Part shown: positions 1-6,312 of the stretch, piece by piece | Numbering within the stretch: position 1 is the first letter of the stretch | Layout of the letters: each line of letters opens with the position of its first letter | Assembly: GCA_004552595.1 (NCBI GenBank) | Contig: SFNX01000053.1 | Coordinates: forward strand, 1 to 11,996 | DNA length: 11,996 nucleotides | DNA from: Lachnospiraceae bacterium | GTDB taxonomy: Bacteria > Bacillota > Clostridia > Lachnospirales > Lachnospiraceae | Direction: 5' to 3' | Translations under genes and position numbers: made by a program | The notes under the pieces: model-generated | What the model was told of the DNA's origin: nothing | Seen by the model: the letters and a program-made list of their open reading frames with translations, nothing else | Databases searched by the model: none

Positions 1-1
1 G

Positions 2-1255
2 GTAAAAAAAGACTCCGAACTCCTCGCCGCCGGCACCAGCAGTGAATCACTCATCGTTCAAAAAGGCGAAAACCTCCTCTCCGTCACCCTCCAATTCGTA
101 GCCGACGGCCAGATCTTCTTCGGCGACCACGTCACCATCCAGCTAGCCTCTGCCTCCGACGAAATCTGGCTCAACCAAGGCGAATGGTCCTTCAATCTCC
201 TCGACGACTCCGGCAACGACATCCTCGCCGATGTGGATTGGGATGCAGAAGAAAATCAAGGAATTTTAGAAATCACTGCCAGTTTGAGAACAGGTCATAC
301 ACAAATCTTTACAGAATATAGTGGTAATTATTCATCAGCTTTCAATAAAATTTCTCTAAGTGAGTCTTCTCCTATACCACAAGCAGGTACTTACGAATTA
401 ACAGTCACAATTATGCCAATCGGAACAAAGTACCTTAATAAAAATCAAGAATATGTTCCATTACCACAATTCGAACCAACTTCGACTACGTTTGAGATTA
501 ATCCTGAAAACATCGCTGGAATTAATATGTCTAATTATGGCGATCCGACTGATTTTGGTGCAGCATTGTCTTCTGTTTTAACTGCTTGTTCAAGTGGTAC
601 TACACTAGCTTTTTATGGAACAACTTCCATGAAATATGATGATGATGTATTCGCTGTATTAAAAGAAAAATTAAACAATTCTAGAAAAATCTATGATATA
701 GACATGTCTGCCTTGACCTCAACGGCAGAAGATAAAGTAATTGATAATGAAGAAAATCCTTTTGAATATTGTAGTAATGTTTCTTCAATTATTTTCCCTG
801 ATGATTTGGAAGAAATTGGTCTTTCGCAATTTCAAAGTTGTAGTAATCTTAAATCAATAAAACTTGGTAAATCTTTGAAAAAAATTGGTTATCAGGCATT
901 TTATTGTTGCTCAAAGCTTACAGATGTAATAACGCCAGAAGATTGTGAACTTACTACTATATGTGACTCTGCATTTATGTCAACTGGAATTACTAATTTT
1001 AAAATTCCTAAGAGTCTTGTAGCAATTGGGCCAAACATTTTCCGTTTTAATTATCCAGTTGTTACCATTTCTTGTGAAGATTCAAGTGGACAATGGTATT
1101 CTACAGACAATGCAACATTATGGAATAAATGGTGTGATGGAGAATTAATACCTCCAGAAGACGGTGATGATAACCAAGAAATGGCTTCGGAAGTTTCAGA
1201 TATTACAGCTGTCGATTTTACAGAGACTGATTTGTATTATTATTGCAAAAGATAA
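2..1255 (+). CDS. BspA-like leucine-rich-repeat surface protein, 5' partial
   Basis: The reading frame is open from position 2 through the ATG at 233, so that ATG is not the start; the N-terminus and any signal peptide lie outside the window. 417 codons are visible. Residues about 1-80 look like a beta-rich Ig-like segment (VTLQFVADG, GEWSFNLLDDSGN). Residues about 250-350 carry at least three LRR_5/BspA-type repeats with the pattern 'CSNL..I.lp..l..Ig..aF' (CSNVSSIIF, CSNLKSIKL, CSKLTDVIT). The acidic tail ends in YYYCKR. BspA-like repeats are known from secreted or surface proteins of Treponema and Bacteroidota that mediate adhesion; a surface role here is inference. The stop is 18 bases before the next gene, which has a GGGAGAG ribosome site, so the two are probably co-transcribed. 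The first ~235 bases use mostly C/G-ending codons and the rest A/T-ending ones, an abrupt change inside one frame. Confidence 0.75.
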   Translation, partial: VKKDSELLAAGTSSESLIVQKGENLLSVTLQFVADGQIFFGDHVTIQLASASDEIWLNQGEWSFNLLDDSGNDILADVDWDAEENQGILEITASLRTGHTQIFTEYSGNYSSAFNKISLSESSPIPQAGTYELTVTIMPIGTKYLNKNQEYVPLPQFEPTSTTFEINPENIAGINMSNYGDPTDFGAALSSVLTACSSGTTLAFYGTTSMKYDDDVFAVLKEKLNNSRKIYDIDMSALTSTAEDKVIDNEENPFEYCSNVSSIIFPDDLEEIGLSQFQSCSNLKSIKLGKSLKKIGYQAFYCCSKLTDVITPEDCELTTICDSAFMSTGITNFKIPKSLVAIGPNIFRFNYPVVTISCEDSSGQWYSTDNATLWNKWCDGELIPPEDGDDNQEMASEVSDITAVDFTETDLYYYCKR

Positions 1256-1273
1256 GTCTAGGGAGAGAATAAT

Positions 1274-3502
1274 ATGAGATTATTAAATAAAAATATTGTG
1301 AAGAAATCATTAATAGTTATATCAGTTTTTGTCTGTTATATATTTGTTAGTTGTTCAAACTCACTGGATTCAACTCCTTCTGCAACCGGCAGATATTCTG
1401 TAACTGGTAAAATCTCCTTTGCTGGATCAAGTGGAGCTGTTCCACTGATTCTAACTAAAGACTCAGAGGGGAGAACGGCAACTACTTCTTTCAATAATGC
1501 TCATTTTTCGTTAAATCTATATGCCTATAAATATGGACAAGATGGTCTGGATCAAAGTAAGAAATATGACAATGTTGTTGTAGACCAGTCCGGTTCTTTT
1601 ATTTTCTGCTTTGAATCAAAAGGTGAATATGTAATCTACGCCGAGTTAATAAAGGATGAAAAAACTTGCGGAAAAGGATCTGCTTATGTAGATGTTAACA
1701 GCTTTACTCCAAAATCTGTAAGAATTAACGCAAGTCCTGTGATTACAGAAAACGGAACAATCCAGCTCGATGTTTCAACTGCAACAGATATCACTCCAAC
1801 AATTAAAAAGGTCTGTGTCAGCTGGATCAACTCCTATAATTACAACATAGAAGATGAGGCAAGTCATGATGTAGGCGGCCACGAAAACAGTCCTGCCATG
1901 CAGATAATGAACTCTGTCTTGACAGAAGGAGAGTACAATAAGACTTTCGATGTAGTAAATGGTACTACCACAATCTCTTACGAAGACTTCCCAGGCGGCA
2001 GCTGGCTTGCCAAAATCAGCTTCGATGATGACATTGGTAACACTATATATTCCTGCCAGGAAATCATCAATGTTTACCCAAACTTCACAACAAATATTTG
2101 GTATGGTTCAAGCCCAGCTATCTCTGATGGTACATTTACAGTCTCAAAGAGTTTAGTAACCAGCTATGATACAAAATGTGTTCCGGATACAAATTATGTT
2201 TTGTATAATAATGAATCAGGAAACTATCAATACTATTTAAAAGACTCTCCTTCTGCGTCTGTTAGTGGAACTGCAGATTTTTCTACTTCTACTTCTCCTT
2301 CTGGACCTAGTTTCTGTTTTGATGCAAATGGAAATTTCTATATTTATGATGACGAAAAAATCTATACAAATAACACGATCTTTTCAAACGGTTTTATTGA
2401 GATAAGTTCATTCCCGGATCTGGAATTTATAGATATAGCCGGTATAGTTATAGATGTAACAAAGAATGTTATTTATTTATATAGCAAAAATGAAATGCAA
2501 CTGGATCTATACAAATTTTCTGATTTTATTTCAAATGGTTCTACGGAACTTTCGGAACATTATTCAGTTAATTACGATGCTGGTTCTTATTTTCATGATG
2601 ACATGGTAATAAATGATGGTATTCTTTATGACTTGTGTTCAAAAGATGCAGGATCTTGGATTGTTACAACGAATCTTGGAGAAGTTACAAATATTCATAC
2701 ATTCGCTAAGGAAGTTAACATAGATTTGTCTACAATTTTTGGAAACTCCTCGACACCAATGATAAAAGATATGCTTTATCAAGATGGTTCGGTTTACCTG
2801 CTTGCAAAGAACTCGGGATTTGGGGAAGAGTCTATCATTAGTAATGGTGCTGTCTTACAATACAATATAATGTCGAATAGTATTAAAAATACAGGGCTCT
2901 CTTCTGATATGGCTAGTGGAGAGGATTACGGCAGCAAAAAATTAAGTTCTTATTTTTATCGTTATGATAATCAAACTAGGAAAGCATATCATTATCAGTT
3001 TTTTACTGACGATGCTCATACAGAACCGCTTTATTTCCCTTGTAATATAACATATACTTATGCTGAAGAAGAAAAAACTTTATATTATGCTCTTCCAGAA
3101 ATACATACTCCAAATGCATTGGAAGATAATCTTTCAACGGAATATTTTTATGGACCTTCAAAATTCATTGCAATAAAACCGAAAAAATTGGTTATTTTAG
3201 ATGAGGGGGTTGCATTATATACTGATAATGATGCTTTGAAGTATAAAAATGTAAACCGTGTTGTTATTGTTGATTTGGAAACTTTTGCAATTAGTGCTGT
3301 TGAAAATACAGCAGTTAGGTTTGGCAGCGATAAGTCTGAACCTTTTGTAATTGATGATAGGATTCATTCTGGTGCAACTGGTTATGAACCTCTATTTGGT
3401 GATGAGATATTTTCGGGGGCAAAGTACTATGAGAAAGATGGTCAAAATACATCTACTACTTCTGCGGGTAACCTGCGTTTTGGTATCCCATGCGGAGACT
3501 AA
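1274..3502 (+). CDS. Large secreted lipoprotein, Ig-like plus possible beta-propeller, function unknown
   Basis: 742 residues. The N-terminus is a lipoprotein signal: basic MRLLNKNIVKK, a hydrophobic core, then FVSC with Cys27 as the likely lipidated residue. An AGGGAGAG ribosome site sits 7 bases before the ATG. Residues about 40-140 and 150-280 look like beta-sandwich domains (for example the stretch ending GGSWLAKISFDDD and IINVYPNFTTNIWYG), a style I associate with Treponema lipoprotein families. From about 340 on, short repeated strand patterns (CFDANGNFYIY, NVIYLYSKNEM, INDGILYDL, YQDGSVYLLAKN, RVVIVDLETFAI) suggest a beta-propeller, but this is inference without a profile match. No catalytic motif is recognised. 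It lies between the LRR protein and a glycosyltransferase with short gaps. Codons in about 1740-2160 are richer in C than the rest, so composition is uneven within the gene. Confidence 0.75.
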   Translation: MRLLNKNIVKKSLIVISVFVCYIFVSCSNSLDSTPSATGRYSVTGKISFAGSSGAVPLILTKDSEGRTATTSFNNAHFSLNLYAYKYGQDGLDQSKKYDNVVVDQSGSFIFCFESKGEYVIYAELIKDEKTCGKGSAYVDVNSFTPKSVRINASPVITENGTIQLDVSTATDITPTIKKVCVSWINSYNYNIEDEASHDVGGHENSPAMQIMNSVLTEGEYNKTFDVVNGTTTISYEDFPGGSWLAKISFDDDIGNTIYSCQEIINVYPNFTTNIWYGSSPAISDGTFTVSKSLVTSYDTKCVPDTNYVLYNNESGNYQYYLKDSPSASVSGTADFSTSTSPSGPSFCFDANGNFYIYDDEKIYTNNTIFSNGFIEISSFPDLEFIDIAGIVIDVTKNVIYLYSKNEMQLDLYKFSDFISNGSTELSEHYSVNYDAGSYFHDDMVINDGILYDLCSKDAGSWIVTTNLGEVTNIHTFAKEVNIDLSTIFGNSSTPMIKDMLYQDGSVYLLAKNSGFGEESIISNGAVLQYNIMSNSIKNTGLSSDMASGEDYGSKKLSSYFYRYDNQTRKAYHYQFFTDDAHTEPLYFPCNITYTYAEEEKTLYYALPEIHTPNALEDNLSTEYFYGPSKFIAIKPKKLVILDEGVALYTDNDALKYKNVNRVVIVDLETFAISAVENTAVRFGSDKSEPFVIDDRIHSGATGYEPLFGDEIFSGAKYYEKDGQNTSTTSAGNLRFGIPCGD

Positions 3503-3511
3503 AATAACATT

Positions 3512-4510
3512 TTGAAAAACGCTACGCATATTTCTGTCTGCATTCCACTTTATGACACTGAGCCCTTGCTGGCTCAGTGTCTTCGTTCTGTTTTTCTGCA
3601 GGATTTTAATTCCTTTGAAGTAATTGTCTTATCTGATGCAAGCCGTGGAAAAGATGAAAAAGGGCGGAATGGAAAGAAAATTACAAAACAAGTTTTTAAA
3701 GAGTGTAAAAAAATCAGAAAAGAAACTGGCCTTGCTGAAATCTCGGTGCGATTTATAGAACACCGCCAGAACATGGGTTTAGTTGAAGTTCGCCGCTCGC
3801 TTTTGTTTTATGCACAGGGAAAATATATTTCTTACATCGACAGCGATGATGTTATGGTTTCGGGGGCGTTAAAGGCTCTTTACGAAGTGGCAGAAAATCA
3901 GGATGCGGATATTGTGCAGGGGCGTTCTACTGCCGGTAGTTTTAATGCAGATGGACAATTCATTCCGTCACCCAGAAATCTTTATTCAAATATAACTATA
4001 GGCTCTGTGTGTGATTATGAAATCATAAGAAAAATGATACTGGCTGAAATTGCCGGGGTTCTGTGGGCAAAGCTTTATAAACGTACTTTGCTTGAAATGG
4101 CTTTTGAAAGTATTCCTCATATAGAATGTAATATGGCTGAAGATTTTTTGATTTCCTTCTTTGTTACATTTTATGCAAAAAAATATGTTGGAATTGAAAA
4201 TCAGGTGTATCAATATCGTGTTCAGAGCGGTATGAGCAGCAGACGAAAAATTGATTCTGAAAAGAAAATCCGTATGGTTTGTTCAACGGCAAGTGTATTT
4301 TCTGTTATTGCTGAATCAAATGAATTGAAAGCTCTGGAAGAAAATGAAGTAAATTATGTCCGCCGCTTTTCAACACACTATTTGAAAGACAATATAAAAC
4401 AATTGAATGATAATGTTATTCCTGAATTAAAAACAAAGGCTCACGAATTGCTTTGTGAATACTGGGGTGAGTCTTTTGTGAACAGAGTCGAAGAAAATCT
4501 GAATAAGTAA
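3512..4510 (+). CDS. Family 2 glycosyltransferase (GT-A fold)
   Basis: 332 residues. The N-terminal half has the GT2 nucleotide-sugar-binding pattern: ISVCIPLYDTEPLLAQCLRS, FEVIVLSDAS, then NMGLVEVRRSLLFYAQGKYISYIDSDD. The DSDD at residues 110-113 is the DxD-type motif that binds the metal and nucleotide-sugar. Family members add a sugar to a growing polysaccharide, lipid or protein; donor and acceptor cannot be told here. No membrane segment is evident, so it is probably cytoplasmic or peripheral to the inner membrane. The start is a TTG, 9 bases after the lipoprotein stop; the only ribosome-site-like bases (GGAG at 3494-3497) are inside the end of the preceding gene and far off, so translation may depend on coupling. 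Its position after two surface-protein genes hints at a role in surface glycans or glycosylation of those proteins, which is inference. Confidence 0.85.
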   Translation: MKNATHISVCIPLYDTEPLLAQCLRSVFLQDFNSFEVIVLSDASRGKDEKGRNGKKITKQVFKECKKIRKETGLAEISVRFIEHRQNMGLVEVRRSLLFYAQGKYISYIDSDDVMVSGALKALYEVAENQDADIVQGRSTAGSFNADGQFIPSPRNLYSNITIGSVCDYEIIRKMILAEIAGVLWAKLYKRTLLEMAFESIPHIECNMAEDFLISFFVTFYAKKYVGIENQVYQYRVQSGMSSRRKIDSEKKIRMVCSTASVFSVIAESNELKALEENEVNYVRRFSTHYLKDNIKQLNDNVIPELKTKAHELLCEYWGESFVNRVEENLNK

Positions 4511-4539
4511 AAAATCTGCGAAAGTTTATTGAAATTCGT

Positions 4540-4622
4540 GGGGCGTTACGGGGCGGAGCCCCGTTGGAAGGGGGAGCGAAAGACCGCACAGCGGGCTGGA
4601 GCGAGGGGAAGGCTTTCCCCTC
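4540..4622 (+). repeat. GC-rich intergenic hairpin repeat, short copy
   Basis: This ~83-base block lies between two convergent genes. It starts GGGGCGTTACGGGG, forms a 7-bp hairpin with loop GGA (4548-4564), runs through an AGCGA-rich purine stretch and ends in an 8-bp hairpin with loop GGCT (4603-4622). A longer block at 5989-6168 starts and ends in the same way (GGGGCGTTGCGGGG; GAGGGGGA/TCCCCCTC hairpin) and also has an AGCGA-rich purine centre. The two are likely members of one dispersed REP-like family. Its sharp GC excess over the flanking genes supports a separate origin. Confidence 0.6.
4603..4622. terminator. Hairpin between convergent genes, possible bidirectional terminator
   Basis: The stem GAGGGGAA/TTCCCCTC has a GGCT loop. 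It lies between the stops of the glycosyltransferase (plus) and the nuclease-like gene (minus). No T-run follows on either strand, so intrinsic termination is only a guess based on position and stem strength. Confidence 0.3.
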
Positions 4623-4634
4623 CTGCTTAATAAT

Positions 4635-5453
4635 TTACAATAAAAACTCTTTGATGAAATCTTCGACCTGGCGGGAACTGAATTTGACGGCGGCTGTTTC
4701 GGTGGTGATGATGAGTTTTTTGCCCAGGAAGATTTTGTTTTCGCTGAAGAGGAGGAGCTTGGCGGCGGCGTGGCTGGCGTAGGCGGGGTCGTCCAGGAGT
4801 CCAAAGTGCTCCCAGATGTATTCGCAGCGAGTGCGCACGTTGAGGCAGAGGAAATCCGGATGGAAGGTGCGGCCGTCTTTGAGCTCCAGCGGGTACTCGT
4901 AGCGGTAAGGGACGTTGAAGCGCCCGAGCGTGTCGGCGATGAGGATTTCTGATTTTGACCGGACCTTCACTCCGCTCGCGGTAAAATACTCGGGCGCGTC
5001 CTCCGCGAAAGGCAGCCCCTGCCACTCGGCGGCTTTCCAGAGCTCGACGTACTGGTTATCTGGCAGGGTGACGGGGGTGATGAGGAGGCGGCGGGCCTGG
5101 CACATATTTTTATAAAGGTCTGTAATTTTGGATCCGCTGGCAGCAAGCAGATGATCTATCGCAGCGACCTGCCGGCTGAGTATTTTGATCAGGCTTTCAT
5201 CGTATTGTTTTTGTGCAAGTCGTTGGATTAATGGGAGCTGCGTGTGCGGAAGGTAAGTTCCTTTTGTGTCGCCTCGAGAGGTGATCTTGTAATATTGATG
5301 CTTGCGGCCCCCACGTGCCTGCGCAATGCGGAGATGGCCTTTCGGGGCTCTGTTTAATGTTTTGAGTTTACTTGTGAGCAGCTGATTTAGTTCTTCCCGG
5401 CGGATTTGAAGCTGTTCGGTCAGAGTTTCAGGTGGAAGTTGTTCAAAAATCAT
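4635..5453 (-). CDS. PD-(D/E)XK nuclease-like protein of unknown function
   Basis: 272 residues with a strong AAGGAG ribosome site (5460-5465) 6 bases before the ATG. The N-terminal ~120 residues are charged and largely helical, with a conserved-looking KGHLRIAQ...QYYKI segment and LAQKQYDESLIKIL, likely a helical or coiled-coil module. The C-terminal ~110 residues read like a PD-(D/E)XK nuclease core: VRSKSE (E169), PYRYEYPLEL, FHPDF (D200), EYIWEHFGLLDD (E215, H216) and LIITTET. E169, D200 and E215 fit the acidic metal-binding set; the usual lysine after the last acid is not obvious. I recall similar unannotated proteins in many gut Firmicutes and spirochaetes, but no tested function. Nuclease activity is an inference. 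It stands alone on the minus strand behind an unusual palindrome array, which may regulate it or be its target. Confidence 0.7.
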   Translation of the reverse strand: MIFEQLPPETLTEQLQIRREELNQLLTSKLKTLNRAPKGHLRIAQARGGRKHQYYKITSRGDTKGTYLPHTQLPLIQRLAQKQYDESLIKILSRQVAAIDHLLAASGSKITDLYKNMCQARRLLITPVTLPDNQYVELWKAAEWQGLPFAEDAPEYFTASGVKVRSKSEILIADTLGRFNVPYRYEYPLELKDGRTFHPDFLCLNVRTRCEYIWEHFGLLDDPAYASHAAAKLLLFSENKIFLGKKLIITTETAAVKFSSRQVEDFIKEFLL

Positions 5454-5480
5454 AGTTTTCTCCTTTTTGGGCGTTTGGGG

Positions 5481-5767
5481 TTTATAAGAAAGCCGCTTTG
5501 ATGTTTTTTATAGGCTGAGTTTTCTGCCTGGTAAAGGCTTTTACGGCTTTTGAGCCTATAAAACTTGTATAGGGATTTGTCTTATAGGTCCGAAATCTCG
5601 ATTTTTGCTTTCTGAGTATCAATTTATTTATTCTCCTTGCAGAAAAACTGCTTTTTGGACCTATAAGAAAGTTGCTACGAAATATTTATAGGCTCAATTC
5701 ATTGTTTTACATGTTCAGGCACTATTGGTGAGGGCCTATAAAAAAGTATGTATATTGTTCTTATAGG
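5481..5767. repeat. Array of four CCTATAA-N19/20-TTATAGG palindromes in the nuclease-gene leader
   Basis: Four units share the form CCTATAA, 19 or 20 variable bases, TTATAGG: 5481-5514 (left arm changed to TTTATAA), 5555-5588, 5660-5692 and 5735-5767. The last has 10-bp arms (GGGCCTATAA/TTATAGGCCC). Unit centres are about 74, 104.5 and 75 bases apart, close to 7, 10 and 7 helical turns. Units 1 and 3 resemble each other (TATAAGAAAG start), as do 2 and 4 (GCCTATAAAA start, TTATAGG-CCGAA end), so the array is two diverged copies of a ~180-bp block. Neighbouring arms across the gaps also match: TTTTATAGGCT/AGCCTATAAAA and TCTTATAGGTCC/GGACCTATAAGA. The array lies directly upstream of the nuclease-like gene. 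It could be operators, protein-binding or recombination sites, or transcribed hairpins. Confidence 0.75.
5482..5622 (-). CDS. Possible 46-codon leader ORF inside the palindrome array (doubtful)
   Basis: A TTG at 5620-5622 follows AAGGAG (5633-5638) by 10 bases. It opens a frame of 46 basic codons (starting ILRKQKSRFR, ending IKAAFL) that stops at 5482-5484, 28 bases before the nuclease-gene ATG. It could be an upstream peptide affecting nuclease expression. More likely it is a relic, because the ribosome site matches the one of the nuclease gene at the equivalent point of the ~180-bp duplicated block. The corresponding frame in the other copy is interrupted by stops, so selection on the peptide is not supported. 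Confidence 0.15.
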   Translation of the reverse strand: MILRKQKSRFRTYKTNPYTSFIGSKAVKAFTRQKTQPIKNIKAAFL

Positions 5768-5819
5768 CCCGAAGCCGTTTAAGATTCGTTTTTACACTAC
5801 TTGTTTAGGGGCCGCGGAG

Positions 5820-5901
5820 CCGCACATTTTCCTCATATATATAATTGAATAGATATGCGATTTTTGTCACAAATTTGGAAAAAAAATTAAAAAATGTGCG
5901 G
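5820..5901. repeat. 11-bp perfect inverted repeat around an AT-rich core
   Basis: CCGCACATTTT at 5820-5830 is matched by AAAATGTGCGG at 5891-5901, with 60 AT-rich bases between. A short GC-rich dyad (GCGGAGCCGC, 5814-5823) abuts the left arm. No gene is seen inside. It could be the ends of a small miniature element or a long-range hairpin; nothing decides between these. Confidence 0.45.
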
Positions 5902-5988
5902 ATTTTTGGGGGCGGCGGTAAGGTTGAGGCGGGGCGGGCAGGGATGCGGTGCGGCCGGTGTTTTGGAAAGACATCCCTACACACTGGC

Positions 5989-6168
5989 CGGGGGCGTTGC
6001 GGGGGCGGGGCCACGTTGAAGTCTGGGGCTTTTTCGGCAGAGTTTTAGCGCATTGCCACGACCCCTGTGCCCCCGCAGAGGGGGTAGCGGACAAGACCGG
6101 AAGGAGCGAGCGAGCCGGAGGCGAGCGAGGGACTGAGGACTTGGTAGCGAGGGGGATTCTTCCCCCTC
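5989..6168 (+). repeat. GC-rich intergenic hairpin repeat, long copy
   Basis: The block begins GGGGGCGTTGCGGGGG, contains a CCCCC/GGGGG hairpin (6070-6084, loop GCAGA), a purine stretch with repeated GAGCGAGCGAG and GGCGAGCGAG, and ends in an 8-bp hairpin GAGGGGGA/TCCCCCTC with loop TTCT (6149-6168). Beginning and end match the block at 4540-4622, so both are assigned to one repeat family. The preceding ~90 bases (5902-5988) are also GC-rich, with an imperfect GGCCGGTGT/ACACTGGCC dyad (5953-5989). Short open frames across this block on both strands are low-complexity and are not called as genes. It sits upstream of the pckG promoter region. Confidence 0.55.
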
Positions 6169-6188
6169 ATTCATCCACTTTTTTACTA

Positions 6189-6217
6189 TTGAATTCAAAC
6201 TAAAAAATCGTTAAATT
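6189..6217 (+). promoter_or_regulatory. Candidate promoter of pckG
   Basis: TTGAAT (6189-6194) and TAAATT (6212-6217) are 17 bases apart, each with 4 of 6 sigma-70 consensus bases, in a short AT-rich stretch right after the GC-rich repeat. This would give a leader of roughly 90 bases. The match is modest and other AT-rich hexamers are nearby (TATATA at 6256-6261). Confidence 0.3.
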
Positions 6218-6312
6218 ATATCTTGGTATACGAGGGTCTCTTGGAGAGGCTTAAGTATATACAGAAAATGGCTCGGCACCGGGATTTGGCGCGGGGCTTA
6301 TAGGAGTTTTTC

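Noticed and set aside
4526..5115. Open frames in other registers across the nuclease gene, including a 132-codon one
   Set aside because: They are proline/arginine-rich shadows of the GC-rich 3' part of the nuclease-like gene, which alone has conserved motifs and a ribosome site.
5481..5767. CRISPR or integron attC array
   Set aside because: Only arms are conserved while the inner 19-20 bases vary, and the gaps are unequal (40, 71, 42), so these are not identical repeats with unique spacers. The arms do not fit the RYYYAAC/GTTRRRY core of attC, and no cas or integrase gene is near.
5953..5989. GGCCGGTGT/ACACTGGCC dyad as a structured RNA
   Set aside because: One mismatch, and it conflicts with an overlapping GGGATG/CATCCC pairing; no consistent fold or flanking gene supports an RNA.
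5805..6203. Several open frames of 67-84 codons on both strands in the GC-rich block
   Set aside because: They overlap one another, lack ribosome sites and encode low-complexity Gly/Arg/Pro sequence produced by the hairpin repeats.
6298..6304. A single TTATAGG half-site overlapping the pckG ribosome site
   Set aside because: One 7-base match that shares its AGG with the ribosome site is expected by chance; there is no inverted partner at 19-20 bases.
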